From Celeribacter persicus (lineage in GTDB: Bacteria; Pseudomonadota; Alphaproteobacteria; Rhodobacterales; Rhodobacteraceae), in contig NZ_QAOH01000001.1 of NCBI RefSeq assembly GCF_003050785.1, positions 518,090 to 582,089 of the forward strand: 64,000 nt of DNA, in the 5' to 3' direction. Below are positions 54,195-63,672 of the stretch, in pieces (position 1 is the first letter of the stretch; every line of letters begins with the position of its first letter). Below the pieces are notes generated by a model. It saw only the letters and a list, made by a program, of their open reading frames with translations. It ran no database searches and was not told where the DNA came from. The position numbers and the translations under genes are program-made.

Positions 54195-54422
54195 TCAGGC
54201 GAGCACTTCCCAACGCTTGGTTTTCGACTTCGGTGCACATTCCTGGATGCGGACGGTGTCGCCGACGTTGAACTGGTTGTTCTCATCGTGAGCCCGGTAT
54301 TTTTTGGACTTACGGATGGTCTTTTTCAGAACCGGGTGTTTGAAACGGCGCTCGACGAGCACGGTCACGGTCTGTTCGTTCTGGTTCGAGGTCACGACCC
54401 CGGAAAGAATACGTTTGGGCAT
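54195..54422 (-). CDS. rpsQ: 30S ribosomal protein S17
   Basis: 75-aa S17, OB-fold 16S rRNA binder. [20 protein letters not shown] and [20 protein letters not shown] are conserved. 12 nt after rpmC. Confidence 0.98.
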   Translation of the reverse strand: MPKRILSGVVTSNQNEQTVTVLVERRFKHPVLKKTIRKSKKYRAHDENNQFNVGDTVRIQECAPKSKTKRWEVLA

Positions 54423-54434
54423 AGGTCGCTCTCC

Positions 54435-54632
54435 TTACTCAGCCGCTTTGGCTTTTTCGTTCAGAATGGTTTTCACAAGAGCGGCCGAGCGGCGCGCCTT
54501 GCGGATCTGAGCGGTGTTTTCGAGCTGACCCGTGGCCTGCTGGAAACGCAGGTTGAAGGATTCTTTTTTCAGATTGGCAAGCTCGGTCTTGAGCTCGTCC
54601 GGCGTTTTCGCACGCAATTCCTGGGCGTTCAT
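54435..54632 (-). CDS. rpmC: 50S ribosomal protein L29
   Basis: 65-aa L29 at the tunnel exit, [20 protein letters not shown] at the start and [20 protein letters not shown] in the middle. ATG 54632 is the family start. Normally it follows rplP directly; here 2.8 kb separate them and it has its own promoter. Confidence 0.97.
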   Translation of the reverse strand: MNAQELRAKTPDELKTELANLKKESFNLRFQQATGQLENTAQIRKARRSAALVKTILNEKAKAAE

Positions 54633-54751
54633 TTGGCGCCTCTCCTTGGTTCCTGTTAGCACCGGAATGCGCCCTTTTGGGGGTGACATTCGCTCCGGTG
54701 GGTTATGTCCATGCACACGACTCCCCGGAAAGGGAATCTGTGAGATGCCGC

Positions 54752-54780
54752 TCTATAAGGGGTTGGGGGTGTGGTGGCAA
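54752..54780 (-). promoter_or_regulatory. Sigma70-like promoter for rpmC block
   Basis: Minus strand: TTGCCA (54775-54780), 17-nt spacer, TATAGA (54752-54757), 120 nt before rpmC. Nearly the same -35 and -10 as the rpsJ promoter at 63644-63672. Confidence 0.65.
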
Positions 54781-54889
54781 GGGAAAGTTCAGGTTTACGC
54801 TTGTTTTCCAGCCCCTCCGCGACGCCCTGCCTCTCGCCAAGCCCTCTCCACCGCGCTATGACAGGCCAAACCTGCAAAGGAGCCTTCCC

Positions 54890-55513
54890 ATGGCCGACAT
54901 CGAATCCCTTTTCGTCACCCGCCTCTACAAAGCGAAACTGAACGAATTCTCCCCGAAGGTCGATCAGGACGAGCTGTTCGACAGTTGCTATGCCATTGCC
55001 GAGGATGACGAGGCCGGACAGCAATGGTGCGATGAGAAGGGCTATCCGGGATATACCTCCTACGCCTCCCTCACCGACCTGCCGTGGCGTTTTCCGATCT
55101 TCAAGGACATCGTCGAGAGCCTCGATCAGCACGTTGCCAAATTTGCCGAAGACCTCGAATTCGATCTAGGCGAGCGCAAACTCGTGCTCGAAGACCTCTG
55201 GATCAACATCCTGCCGGAGGGCGGCTATCACTCCGCCCATATCCACCCGCATTCGGTGATCTCCGGGACGACCTATGTCGCCATGCCGGAAGGCGCCTCA
55301 AGCCTACGTCTCGAAGATCCACGCCACGCCATGATGATGGGCGCCCCGGCGCGCCGCAAAGACGCCCGCCGGGAGATGCAGAATTTCATCTACCTCTCCC
55401 CGGAAGCAGGCGACATCATGCTTTGGGAAAGCTGGCTGCGCCATGAGGTGATGATGAACCAGTCGGAATTCGACCGGGTCTCGGTGAGCTTTAACTATAA
55501 GTGGGGTGAGTAA
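54890..55513 (+). CDS. TIGR02466-type putative 2-oxoglutarate/Fe(II) oxygenase
   Basis: 207-aa protein. EDLWINILPEGGYHSAHIHP near residue 97 contains the likely metal-binding HxH pair, and GDIMLWESWLRHEVMMNQ near residue 172 the distal His of the jelly-roll fold. ATG 54890 has AAAGGAG 6-7 nt upstream. Substrate unknown. It is transcribed against the ribosomal genes and faces away from rpmC, sharing the 257-bp intergenic region with the rpmC promoter. Confidence 0.8.
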   Translation: MADIESLFVTRLYKAKLNEFSPKVDQDELFDSCYAIAEDDEAGQQWCDEKGYPGYTSYASLTDLPWRFPIFKDIVESLDQHVAKFAEDLEFDLGERKLVLEDLWINILPEGGYHSAHIHPHSVISGTTYVAMPEGASSLRLEDPRHAMMMGAPARRKDARREMQNFIYLSPEAGDIMLWESWLRHEVMMNQSEFDRVSVSFNYKWGE

Positions 55514-55534
55514 CGGTTCGCGCAACTGCGCGAC

Positions 55535-55555
55535 AAACACTCCGGGGGAGTGTTT
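55535..55555. terminator. Terminator between convergent genes
   Basis: AAACACTCC (55535-55543) pairs perfectly with GGAGTGTTT (55547-55555), 9 bp. A second repeat, GAGTTACT / AGTAACTC (55556-55581), overlaps the stop of the sodium-channel gene. Confidence 0.7.
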
Positions 55556-55579
55556 GAGTTACTAACGCGAATGAGTAAC

Positions 55580-56344
55580 TCAACGCCGCTCCAGCGCCTT
55601 CTCGATCCGTTCCAGACGCTTCAGAACATCGTCGCGGTAGCTGTCCGTCGCGGCGTTGCTTTCCTCGGCATGGGCATCCTGCATTGAGTTCACGATCAGG
55701 CCGACCACAAGGTTCACCACCGCGAAGGTCGTCACGAGGATGAAAGGCACGAAAAACAGCCACGCATCCGGATGAACCTCCATCACCGGGCGCACCACTC
55801 CCATGGACCAGCTCTCCAGCGTCATGATCTGGAACAACGTATAGGCCGAGGACCCCAGATCGCCGAACCAGTCCGGGAAGGTCGCGGAAAAGAGCCGTGT
55901 CGCCATGACCGAGGCGATGTAGAAAATCACGCCCATCAACAGGAAGACCGAGCCCATGCCCGGCAGTGCAGAGAGAAAGCCCTCCACCACCCGGCGCAAG
56001 GTCGGTGCGACGGAAACTACGCGGAGCAGTCGCAGGATGCGCAGGCTCCGCAATACGGCAAAGCCTTGTCCCGCCGGCATATAGGACACCGCCACAATCA
56101 CGAAATCGAAGATGTTCCAGCCGGAGCGGAAATAGGCAGGGCCGCGGGCATAGAGTTTTGCCAGGATTTCGACGGTGAATATGGCAAGGCAAAGCCCATC
56201 CAGAAAAGTGATCAGCCCACCCGCGCGCGCCATCACGCGAGGCGAGGTTTCCAGTCCCAGGATCACGGCATTGAACAGGATCACAGCCATGATGCCGTAG
56301 CGGGTCACGGGCCGGTCGAGGAAGGCGGCAAGCTGCGCACGCAT
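55580..56344 (-). CDS. Prokaryotic voltage-gated sodium channel (BacNav)
   Basis: 254-aa six-helix channel subunit that forms a tetramer. The S4 voltage sensor is LRSLRILRLLRVVSVAPTLR near residue 97, with Arg every third residue. The pore helix and selectivity filter read FQIMTLESWSMG near residue 170, matching the TLESWSM filter of NavAb-type sodium channels. The C-terminus ends in a short coiled coil (DVLKRLERIEKALERR), also BacNav-like. ATG 56344 has AAAAGGAG upstream; the frame further up is not channel-like. Role in marine bacteria: sodium entry linked to motility or pH balance. Confidence 0.92.
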   Translation of the reverse strand: MRAQLAAFLDRPVTRYGIMAVILFNAVILGLETSPRVMARAGGLITFLDGLCLAIFTVEILAKLYARGPAYFRSGWNIFDFVIVAVSYMPAGQGFAVLRSLRILRLLRVVSVAPTLRRVVEGFLSALPGMGSVFLLMGVIFYIASVMATRLFSATFPDWFGDLGSSAYTLFQIMTLESWSMGVVRPVMEVHPDAWLFFVPFILVTTFAVVNLVVGLIVNSMQDAHAEESNAATDSYRDDVLKRLERIEKALERR

Positions 56345-56461
56345 GGGCGTCGTCTCCTTTTGGCGTGACACCGGATATGTGCATGGGGGTGATGCATGAC
56401 AAGAGAGGCAGACACTTGATTTTGCACCCGCAGCATGGCTTGCTGGGCGCAGGAGTTCAAA

Positions 56462-57262
56462 ATGCACTTCACTGTCCGCCACGAGACTCTTTATCGCTAC
56501 TCCGCCCCGGTGCGTCTGGGCGATCAGCTTTTGCGGCTCAAACCCTTTGGTGTGCGCACTCTCGATCATCGTTATGAGATCAGCCCCGCCCCCGCATGGC
56601 GGGAAGAGTGGATTTCTCCGCATGGCACGCCAGAAACCCGTGTCGGTTTCCTCGGAGAAACCCGGGAGTTGCGCATCGTCAGCCGGTTTACCTGTGAAAG
56701 CATCGCCCCTCCCGCCCCCGAGACGCTGCCGCCGCTGCCGTGGGACATGCCGGATATGGCGACCTGTCTTGGGACAGGTGAGGAGAACCTGATCATCGAA
56801 TTTGCGCAGCAACTGCTGCGTGACAGCAGTGCGCCCCTGCCCTTTCTCCACCATCTGACGGAAACGCTCTACGCGCGCACCCGCCGGCATATCCGCCCGA
56901 CGGGCTATGCCCAGACACCCTCAGAGACGCTTTCGAGCGGCGCGGGGGCTTGCCGTGATCTCGCCGTCCTGTTCATCGCCACCTGTCGCAGCCTCGGCAT
57001 CCCGGCGCGGTTCGTGTCGGGTTATCAGGCACGGGCGGAAACGCCGGATGGCAAGCGTCATCTGCACGCCTGGCCGGAGGTCTACCTGCCAGGGCTGGGC
57101 TGGCAGGGGTTCGACCCCACCCATGGGGTCGCCGTGACGGACGGGCATGTGGGTCTGGCCGCCGCTCCGGATCAGATCGGGACAATGCCGATCGAGGGCG
57201 GGTTCTGGGGCGACGGGGTGACGTCTGAGTTGAGCTTTGGGTTGGAGATTGGGGTGGAGTGA
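56462..57262 (+). CDS. Transglutaminase-like family protein
   Basis: 266-aa protein with an N-terminal beta domain (FTVRHETLYRYSAPVRLGDQ) and a transglutaminase-like cysteine protease core. The triad is visible as Cys in SSGAGACRDLAVLFIATCRS near residue 160, His in RHLHAWPEVYLPG and Asp in WQGFDPTHG. ATG 56462 has AGGAG 7 nt upstream. Such proteins may act as peptidases or amide-modifying enzymes; substrate unknown. It points toward the rplP gene and ends at a shared terminator. Confidence 0.88.
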   Translation: MHFTVRHETLYRYSAPVRLGDQLLRLKPFGVRTLDHRYEISPAPAWREEWISPHGTPETRVGFLGETRELRIVSRFTCESIAPPAPETLPPLPWDMPDMATCLGTGEENLIIEFAQQLLRDSSAPLPFLHHLTETLYARTRRHIRPTGYAQTPSETLSSGAGACRDLAVLFIATCRSLGIPARFVSGYQARAETPDGKRHLHAWPEVYLPGLGWQGFDPTHGVAVTDGHVGLAAAPDQIGTMPIEGGFWGDGVTSELSFGLEIGVE

Positions 57263-57289
57263 GTCTTTTCACACATCCACAGAAAAACG

Positions 57290-57323
57290 AACCCCCGCCG
57301 AGAGATCGGCGGGGGTTCTTTAT
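57290..57323. terminator. Strong bidirectional terminator at the rplP end
   Basis: AACCCCCGCCGA (57290-57301) pairs with TCGGCGGGGGTT (57306-57317), 12 bp, 4-nt loop; CTTTATT follows on the plus strand and CGTTTTTC on the minus strand. It ends both the transglutaminase gene and the rplB-to-rplP block. Confidence 0.92.
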
Positions 57324-57405
57324 TCTCAACCGGGCATGTTCTCATCGTTTTCTTCGAAAACGACTGCCACATGCTCGTGACAGTCCGCTTACACGGACTG
57401 CACGT

Positions 57406-57819
57406 TCACCAGTCTTCTTTCGCGACCGTGCGGGTTTTGATCGGGAGTTTCATCGCGGCGAGGCGCAGGGCTTCGCGGGCGACTTCTTCCGACACGCCGT
57501 CCAGTTCGAACATCACGCGGCCCGGTTTGACTTTGCAGACCCAACGGTCCACGGAGCCTTTACCTTTACCCATACGAACTTCGACGGGTTTCGCGGTCAC
57601 CGGAGTGTCCGGGAAGATACGGATCCATACACGGCCCTGACGCTTCATGTGACGCGTCATGGCACGACGGGCTGCTTCGATCTGACGCGCGGTGATACGC
57701 TCGGGCTCGACGGCTTTGAGGCCGAAGGTGCCGAAGTTCAGATCGGAACCGCCTTTTGCCTGGCCGTGGATGCGGCCTTTGTGCATTTTGCGGAATTTTG
57801 TACGCTTAGGCTGAAGCAT
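57406..57819 (-). CDS. rplP: 50S ribosomal protein L16
   Basis: 137-aa L16, near the A-site tRNA elbow. [20 protein letters not shown] at the start and [20 protein letters not shown] in the middle are conserved. 14 nt after rpsC. It is the last gene of its block, followed by the terminator at 57290. Confidence 0.98.
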   Translation of the reverse strand: MLQPKRTKFRKMHKGRIHGQAKGGSDLNFGTFGLKAVEPERITARQIEAARRAMTRHMKRQGRVWIRIFPDTPVTAKPVEVRMGKGKGSVDRWVCKVKPGRVMFELDGVSEEVAREALRLAAMKLPIKTRTVAKEDW

Positions 57820-57833
57820 TGATCAGACCCTCC

Positions 57834-58544
57834 TTAGCGACGGCCGCCGCGGTCACCGCGAGGTGCCGGACCGGCTTGGGCTTCTTCGGCGCGACGGTCA
57901 CGAGCCTGCGGGTCGTGTTCCATGATCTCGCCTTTGAAGATCCAGGTTTTGATGCCGATGATGCCATAGGCAGTCGACGCTTCGGCGTGGGCGTAGTCGA
58001 TGTCCGCACGCAGTGTGTGAAGCGGCACGCGACCTTCGCGGTACCATTCGGTCCGCGCAATCTCGGCACCACCGAGACGACCGGCAACGTTTACGCGGAT
58101 GCCGAGGGCACCCATACGCATGGCGTTCTGCACGGCGCGTTTCATGGCACGACGGAAGGACACACGACGCTCAAGCTGCTGGGCGATGGACTCGGCCACC
58201 AAGGCAGCGTCCAGTTCCGGCTTGCGCACTTCAACGATGTTGAGGTGCAGCTCGCTGTCGGTCATCGCGGCGACTTTCTTGCGCAGACCTTCGATATCCG
58301 CGCCTTTCTTGCCGATGATGACGCCCGGACGGGCGGTGTGAATGGTCACACGGCATTTCTTGTGCGGGCGCTCGATGATGACGCGCGACACACCGGCCTG
58401 CTTGCATTCTTCCTTGATGAAATCACGGATTTTCAGGTCTTCGAGAAGAAGATTGCCGTAATCTTTCGTATCAGCGTACCAGCGGCTGTCCCAGGTGCGG
58501 TTGACCTGGAGACGCATGCCAATCGGGTTAACCTTATGACCCAT
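57834..58544 (-). CDS. rpsC: 30S ribosomal protein S3
   Basis: 236-aa S3 at the mRNA entry. [20 protein letters not shown], the KH-domain [18 protein letters not shown] and [20 protein letters not shown] are conserved. The C-terminal tail is Arg/Glu rich. Overlaps rplV by one base. Confidence 0.98.
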   Translation of the reverse strand: MGHKVNPIGMRLQVNRTWDSRWYADTKDYGNLLLEDLKIRDFIKEECKQAGVSRVIIERPHKKCRVTIHTARPGVIIGKKGADIEGLRKKVAAMTDSELHLNIVEVRKPELDAALVAESIAQQLERRVSFRRAMKRAVQNAMRMGALGIRVNVAGRLGGAEIARTEWYREGRVPLHTLRADIDYAHAEASTAYGIIGIKTWIFKGEIMEHDPQARDRRAEEAQAGPAPRGDRGGRR

Positions 58545-58924
58545 TAGTTTTGCTCCTCAACTTGACGCACCTTGATGGTGATTTCCGCGAACGGCTTCAT
58601 GATCTTGCCGAACCGGCCACGGGCGCGCGGACGACCGCGTTTCATGGTGAGGTTCTTGCCAACCCAGGCTTCGGCGACGATGAGCTCATCGACGTCGAGG
58701 TTATGGTTGTTCTCGGCATTGGCGATCGCGCTTTGCAGGCATTTTTTCACGTCTGCTGCGATACGCTTGTTGGAGAAAGTCAGGTCGGTGAGGGCCTTGT
58801 CGACTTTCTTGCCGCGGATCATCTGAGCCACGAGGTTCAGTTTTTGCGGGGAAACGCGAAGCATGCGGGTTTTCGCCATTGCTTCGTTGTCAGCCACGCG
58901 ACGGGGATTTGCAACCTTACCCAT
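58544..58924 (-). CDS. rplV: 50S ribosomal protein L22
   Basis: 126-aa L22, part of the exit-tunnel constriction. [20 protein letters not shown] and the loop [19 protein letters not shown] are conserved. 3 nt after rpsS. Confidence 0.98.
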   Translation of the reverse strand: MGKVANPRRVADNEAMAKTRMLRVSPQKLNLVAQMIRGKKVDKALTDLTFSNKRIAADVKKCLQSAIANAENNHNLDVDELIVAEAWVGKNLTMKRGRPRARGRFGKIMKPFAEITIKVRQVEEQN

Positions 58925-58927
58925 GAC

Positions 58928-59206
58928 TTACTTCCGTTTCGCTTTCTTGTCAGCGGCGTGACCGTAATAGGTGCGGGTCGGCGCGTATTCACCGAACTTC
59001 TGACCGATCATGTCTTCCGTGACGTTGACAGGAATATGCTTCTGGCCGTTGTACACACCAAAGGTGAGACCAACGAACTGAGGCAGAATGGTGGAGCGGC
59101 GGGACCAGATCTTGATGACCTCGTTGCGACCGCCCTCGCGAGCTTTTTCGGCCTTCTTGAGGACGTAAGCGTCCACAAACGGGCCTTTCCAGACAGAACG
59201 TGCCAT
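58928..59206 (-). CDS. rpsS: 30S ribosomal protein S19
   Basis: 92-aa S19 in the 30S head. [20 protein letters not shown] and [20 protein letters not shown] are conserved. 3 nt after rplB. Confidence 0.98.
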   Translation of the reverse strand: MARSVWKGPFVDAYVLKKAEKAREGGRNEVIKIWSRRSTILPQFVGLTFGVYNGQKHIPVNVTEDMIGQKFGEYAPTRTYYGHAADKKAKRK

Positions 59207-59209
59207 ATC

Positions 59210-60049
59210 TTAGCGACCCTTCTTCCGAGCGTGACGCGAGCGAACGATGAATTTGTCCGTCGCTTTGTTCTTGCGCGTTTTCGCGCCTTTCGTCGGCTTG
59301 CCCCACGGAGTCACCGGGTGACGGCCACCAGAGGTACGGCCTTCACCACCGCCGTGCGGGTGGTCGATCGGGTTCATGACAACACCGCGGACGGACGGAC
59401 GAATGCCTTTGTGGCGGTTACGACCGGCTTTACCGATGTTCTGGTTGGAGTTGTCGGGGTTGGACACGGCACCAACGGTGCACATGCATTCCTGACGCAC
59501 GAGACGCAGCTCGCCAGAAGAGAGGCGGATCTGGGCGTAGCCACCGTCACGACCCACGAATTGGGCGTAGGTGCCGGCTGCGCGCGCGATCTGACCACCT
59601 TTGCCGGGCTTCAGCTCGACGTTGTGGACGATCGTGCCGATCGGCAGACCGGAGAACGGCATGGCGTTGCCGGGCTTCACGTCAGCTTTGGCGGAGGCGA
59701 TCACTTTGTCGCCGACGGCCAGACGCTGCGGAGCCAGGATGTAAGCCTGTTCGCCGTCTTCGTATTTGATGAGCGCGATGAACGCGGTGCGGTTCGGGTC
59801 GTATTCGATCCGTTCCACGGTTGCAGCGACGTCAAACTTGGTGCGTTTGAAGTCGACGATGCGATAGAGACGCTTTGCCCCGCCGCCTTTGCGGCGCATC
59901 GTGATCCGTCCGGTGTTGTTCCGACCGCCGTTCTTGGTCAAACCCTCAGTGAGAGATTTGACCGGGCGCCCTTTCCAAAGCTCCGAACGGTCGATCAGAA
60001 CCAGCCCACGCTGGCCAGGCGTCGTCGGTTTATACGACTTGAGTGCCAT
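59210..60049 (-). CDS. rplB: 50S ribosomal protein L2
   Basis: 279-aa L2, required for subunit joining and peptidyl transfer. [20 protein letters not shown] and [20 protein letters not shown] (with the peptidyl-transfer His) are conserved. ATG 60049 is the family start. Normally rplW lies directly upstream; here an orphan gene and a terminator separate them. Confidence 0.98.
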   Translation of the reverse strand: MALKSYKPTTPGQRGLVLIDRSELWKGRPVKSLTEGLTKNGGRNNTGRITMRRKGGGAKRLYRIVDFKRTKFDVAATVERIEYDPNRTAFIALIKYEDGEQAYILAPQRLAVGDKVIASAKADVKPGNAMPFSGLPIGTIVHNVELKPGKGGQIARAAGTYAQFVGRDGGYAQIRLSSGELRLVRQECMCTVGAVSNPDNSNQNIGKAGRNRHKGIRPSVRGVVMNPIDHPHGGGEGRTSGGRHPVTPWGKPTKGAKTRKNKATDKFIVRSRHARKKGR

Positions 60050-60204
60050 AGTTTCTGTCTTCCGTTTGCTTTGGGTCATGTGATGTAGCGTCTCGCTACG
60101 ACCCGTTTTCGTCTAAGGCCGGGGGCTCTCGTGACTGTCGTCTGACCCTCGTCCCACACAAATCACGGGCCCCAAGAACGAATCCGGGACCGTGAGATGG
60201 GCGG

Positions 60205-60233
60205 GGTATAGTGGGTGTTGGAGGGGGAGTCTA
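60205..60233 (-). promoter_or_regulatory. Sigma70-like promoter for rplB block
   Basis: Minus strand: TAGACT (60228-60233), 17-nt spacer, TATACC (60205-60210), 156 nt before rplB and directly after the orphan gene's stop. Confidence 0.5.
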
Positions 60234-60256
60234 GGGATTAATACTCACTCGACACA

Positions 60257-61333
60257 TCATTCTGGAGAAGCCTGAAACTCATCAGCAAGCAGAAGGAAAC
60301 GCGCTTCTCCTTCAGGAACGTCTTCAGGGTTTGCTAAGTTGGTAGTAAGATGAATCGACGACAACTCAACGGCGTCATCTCCAACCATTTCAAAATAAGA
60401 CAAAAGCGACAAAATAGAGTCTCTTACAGCGGCGTATTGATCCCTACGCTCAACCAAAGCTGCTTTCAGCCGCGCAATTTCATTAGGGAAATTTCTTTTT
60501 TCTTCGTTAAATTTCACATTCTCTCTGATCGTGTAAGTAACCACAAATTCTCTACATCTCCCATTGATAATGAAACCCGGCGGGCAATCCATCACATGTC
60601 GGCGTCCGCTTTCCGGAAGATCCGAGGCAAGAACATAACTAAGCTTATCGAGATCTATCAACTGATCTGAGAAATTATGTGAGGTTATGTATTTTGACTG
60701 TAGAGCAGTAAGTAAATCGTTATGAGCCTTCCTCATGTTGTCTCGTACGTCAAGAAATAGCGGCAACATGACGCCACTCTTGCCAAACACCAAATCACGA
60801 ATGACTTTTGTGGCCCTACCTTCGGTAATGATGAGTGCGAATTCGCACCATTTCAAAAGCGGAATGATTTTGCTTAACCGATACTCATTCAACATGAGAT
60901 AGGTAAGGCCAGCGCTGTAGGTTTCCCAACCTGTCGCGTTAATCCTGAAACGACGCCGCTCAAAACGATTCAATGAGAAATAAGTATTCTGAATGGAAAT
61001 AAGTTCGGAATACTTTTCTTCCAAAAAATGTGTCCCGACAACTTCATCGACAATTTGCCTGATTTCTGCAGGAAGGCGATCAAGACGATCAAGTATTTCC
61101 TCGTTCTGTGATGAAATATGGTTGAGCTTTTCATCCATCTCTTTCAGATAATCTTGAATTTCGCTCAAACGACCAAGAATTTTTCTGTTTTCTGATCTCG
61201 TCGCAAAAAAACCGACAACAGATGCAGCCCCGCCGATTACACTTACTGCATTAGCCGCGTACGCGAGCTCAGACGCAGGTATCCCAAGAAAAGACTCAAG
61301 TTTGCCAACTGGTGGCTTAATCTCATCAGTCAT
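60257..61333 (-). CDS. Orphan AT-rich gene: membrane-anchored coiled-coil protein of unknown family
   Basis: 358-aa protein, not recognised. A hydrophobic segment (LAYAANAVSVIGGAASVVGF, residues about 22-41) suggests one membrane helix, and residues about 47-100 (RKILGRLSEIQDYLKEMDEK, SSQNEEILDRLDRLPAEI) form a coiled coil. The rest is mostly helical with a small Cys-containing part (HVMDCPPGFIINGRCREF). The DNA is clearly AT-richer and uses A/T-ending codons, unlike all genes around it, so it was acquired. It sits alone between the rplW terminator and the rplB promoter. A defence or other accessory role is possible but nothing in the sequence proves it. Confidence 0.65.
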   Translation of the reverse strand: MTDEIKPPVGKLESFLGIPASELAYAANAVSVIGGAASVVGFFATRSENRKILGRLSEIQDYLKEMDEKLNHISSQNEEILDRLDRLPAEIRQIVDEVVGTHFLEEKYSELISIQNTYFSLNRFERRRFRINATGWETYSAGLTYLMLNEYRLSKIIPLLKWCEFALIITEGRATKVIRDLVFGKSGVMLPLFLDVRDNMRKAHNDLLTALQSKYITSHNFSDQLIDLDKLSYVLASDLPESGRRHVMDCPPGFIINGRCREFVVTYTIRENVKFNEEKRNFPNEIARLKAALVERRDQYAAVRDSILSLLSYFEMVGDDAVELSSIHLTTNLANPEDVPEGEARFLLLADEFQASPE

Positions 61334-61471
61334 AAAATTTCACCTTCGGTTCTCTATTACCCATAATATTCAGCGTGGCCTATCCAAGGCTTCATTTCAC
61401 TCACTTCCTTTTAGATCACTCACTGATTTCAAGAAATTTTCAGCCACTGCGACTTAAATTTGCAAGAAAAT

Positions 61472-61506
61472 TAAAAAAAGCCCCCCGGCTCTCACCGAGG
61501 GGCTTC
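61472..61506 (-). terminator. Strong terminator after rplW
   Basis: Minus strand: AAGCCCCTCGG - TGAGAG - CCGGGGGGCTT followed by seven T. About 11 bp with one G-U pair, 29 nt after the rplW stop. It ends the rpsJ-rplC-rplD-rplW transcript. Confidence 0.92.
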
Positions 61507-61534
61507 TTCATTTCTCCCGATCTAAGCGATGTGC

Positions 61535-61831
61535 TTAGAGACCGGTGGACACGTCGATCGCGTTGCCGTCTTCGAGGGTGACGTAGGCCTTTTTCACGTC
61601 CTTACGCTTGCCCGGCATGCCGCGGAAGCGTTTGGTTTTGCCTTTGGTGACAACGGTGTTCACCGCTTTCACCTTCACACCGAAGAGCGTTTCCACAGCT
61701 TCTTTGATCTGCGGTTTGTTGGAGTCGATGGCGACTTCAAAAACCACGGCACCGTTTTCAGAAGCCATGGTGGCTTTCTCGGTGATGATCGGTTTGCGGA
61801 TCACGTCGTAGAGTTCAGCTTTGTTGGTCAT
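61535..61831 (-). CDS. rplW: 50S ribosomal protein L23
   Basis: 98-aa L23, docking site for SRP and trigger factor at the tunnel exit. [20 protein letters not shown] and [20 protein letters not shown] are conserved. Overlaps rplD by 4 nt. Confidence 0.98.
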   Translation of the reverse strand: MTNKAELYDVIRKPIITEKATMASENGAVVFEVAIDSNKPQIKEAVETLFGVKVKAVNTVVTKGKTKRFRGMPGKRKDVKKAYVTLEDGNAIDVSTGL

Positions 61832-62448
61832 TTCAGGCGAGCCTCCAGAGCTTCGACACCTGCTTTGGTGATCACGAGCGTGTCACGTTTCAGGATGTCG
61901 TAAACGTTGGCGCCAATGGTCGGCAGCACGTCCACACCGGCGATGTTCGCAGCCGCAGCTTTGAAGTTCGCGTCGATGTCGGCGCCGTCGATGATCAGCA
62001 CGCGTTTCCAGCCCTGTTCCTTGACAGCTTTGGCCAGCAGAGCGGTTTTGGCTTCGGCGAGTTTCGCTTCGTCCAGAACCACGAGATTGCCGGTTGCGGC
62101 TTTCGCGGAGAGCGCGTGTTTCAGACCGAGCTTGCGGAATTTCTTCGTCAGCTCATGGCCGTGAGACCGCGGGGTCGGGCCTTTGTAGATACCACCTTTG
62201 CGGAAGATCGGCGCCTTGCGGGACCCGTGGCGGGCGCCACCGGTGCCTTTTTGGCGGTAGATCTTCTTGGTGGAGTAGGACACTTCGGACTTCGTCTTCA
62301 CCTTGTGGGTGCCGGCTTGCGCGTTGTTACGCTGCCAGCGGACCACACGGTGCAGAATGTCAGCGCGCGGTTCGAGGCCGAAGAGAGCTTCGTCCAGATC
62401 CAGCGTACCGGCCTTGGCGCCGTCGAGTTTGATCACGTCAAGTTTCAT
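61828..62448 (-). CDS. rplD: 50S ribosomal protein L4
   Basis: 206-aa L4, tunnel protein; in E. coli also the S10 operon repressor. The extended loop [20 protein letters not shown] and [24 protein letters not shown] part ([17 protein letters not shown]) are conserved. Overlaps rplC and rplW by 4 nt each. Confidence 0.98.
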   Translation of the reverse strand: MKLDVIKLDGAKAGTLDLDEALFGLEPRADILHRVVRWQRNNAQAGTHKVKTKSEVSYSTKKIYRQKGTGGARHGSRKAPIFRKGGIYKGPTPRSHGHELTKKFRKLGLKHALSAKAATGNLVVLDEAKLAEAKTALLAKAVKEQGWKRVLIIDGADIDANFKAAAANIAGVDVLPTIGANVYDILKRDTLVITKAGVEALEARLK

Positions 62449-63182
62449 GCTTCACCCCCTTCTGCCGGAGCTTCTTCGGCCGGAGCCGCAGTTGCTTCAG
62501 AGGCAGCGGATTTCAGAGCAGCCGGAAGCGGAAGATCAGCCGGAGCTGCTTTCTTCACGGCGTCTTTGATGGTGACCCAGCCGCCTTTGGAGCCCGGAAC
62601 AGCGCCTTTGACCATGATCAGGCCACGGTCGGCGTCGGTGCGGACAACCTGGAGGTTTTGGGTGGTGACACGGGCAGCACCCATGTGACCGGCCATCTTT
62701 TTCCCTTTGAACACACGGCCCGGTTCTTGACACTGACCGGTGGAACCGTGGGAACGGTGGGAGATGGACACACCGTGGGAGGCGCGCAGACCACCGAAGT
62801 TGTGGCGTTTCATGGCACCGGCAAAACCTTTACCGATGGATGTGCCGGAAACGTCAACGAACTGACCTTCGAGGTAGTGATCAGCGGATATTTCCGCACC
62901 CACTTCGATCAGCTTGTCTTCATCCACGCGGAACTCGGCCACTTTGCGTTTCGGGGCCACATTCGCCGCAGCGAAGTGACCACGCATAGCTTGGGAGGTC
63001 CGTTTTGCTTTTGCGGAGCCAGCGCCGAGCTGAACGGCGGTGTAGCCGTCTTTCTCGGTGGTGCGCTGTGCAACCACTTGCAGATTGTCGAGTTGAAGAA
63101 CGGTGACAGGAATCTGTTTGCCGTCTTCCATGAAGAGGCGGGTCATGCCGACCTTCTTCGCGATAACACCAGAGCGCAACAT
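62445..63182 (-). CDS. rplC: 50S ribosomal protein L3
   Basis: 245-aa L3, assembly initiator near the peptidyl-transferase centre. [40 protein letters not shown] and [18 protein letters not shown] are conserved. A C-terminal Ala/Glu-rich tail of about 30 residues is extra. 14 nt after rpsJ. Confidence 0.98.
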   Translation of the reverse strand: MLRSGVIAKKVGMTRLFMEDGKQIPVTVLQLDNLQVVAQRTTEKDGYTAVQLGAGSAKAKRTSQAMRGHFAAANVAPKRKVAEFRVDEDKLIEVGAEISADHYLEGQFVDVSGTSIGKGFAGAMKRHNFGGLRASHGVSISHRSHGSTGQCQEPGRVFKGKKMAGHMGAARVTTQNLQVVRTDADRGLIMVKGAVPGSKGGWVTIKDAVKKAAPADLPLPAALKSAASEATAAPAEEAPAEGGEA

Positions 63183-63196
63183 CTCTATTGCCCTCC

Positions 63197-63505
63197 TCAG
63201 ACTTTGATCTCGACGTCCACACCAGCGGCGAGGTCGAGCTTCATCAGCGCGTCCACGGTCTGGGGGGTCGGATCAACGATGTCGAGAAGACGCTTGTGCG
63301 TCCGGATCTCGAACTGGTCGCGGGATTTCTTGTCGATGTGAGGGCCACGGAGAACCGTGAACTTCTCGATCTTGTTCGGCAGGGGGATCGGGCCACGGAC
63401 CTGAGCGCCGGTGCGCTTCGCCGTGTTGACGATTTCCTGGGTCGATGCGTCGAGCACGCGGAAATCGAACGCCTTCAGCCGAATACGAATGTTCTGGCCT
63501 TGCAT
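63197..63505 (-). CDS. rpsJ: 30S ribosomal protein S10
   Basis: 102-aa S10, also the NusE antitermination factor. [20 protein letters not shown] and [20 protein letters not shown] are conserved. ATG 63505 is the family start; the frame opens 17 codons further up without homology. First gene of the S10 block. Confidence 0.98.
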   Translation of the reverse strand: MQGQNIRIRLKAFDFRVLDASTQEIVNTAKRTGAQVRGPIPLPNKIEKFTVLRGPHIDKKSRDQFEIRTHKRLLDIVDPTPQTVDALMKLDLAAGVDVEIKV

Positions 63506-63643
63506 TGCGTTGCCTTTCTTAGGCTTATTGAGGTTGAGAGGAAGATGACCGCTCATCGGGCACCCTCGTCGAACCTTATGAAGCGGGAGCTCAGGGTTTG
63601 AGCGAATCCCTCTTCATGCGCTCTCTGGGCAGAGAACTCGCGC

Positions 63644-63672
63644 GATATAGAGGGGTATGGGCCTTGTGGCAA
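63644..63672 (-). promoter_or_regulatory. Sigma70-like promoter of the S10 operon
   Basis: Minus strand: TTGCCA (63667-63672), 17-nt spacer, TATATC (63644-63649), giving a leader of about 130 nt before rpsJ. The leader may carry an L4-type control structure, but I see no clear one. Confidence 0.65.

Noticed and set aside
58550..60088. Plus-strand open frame of 512 codons
   Set aside because: Antisense to rplV, rpsS and rplB.
60257..61333. Calling the orphan gene an anti-phage defence gene
   Set aside because: Only composition, a membrane helix and a coiled coil support it; no catalytic motif and no defence neighbours.
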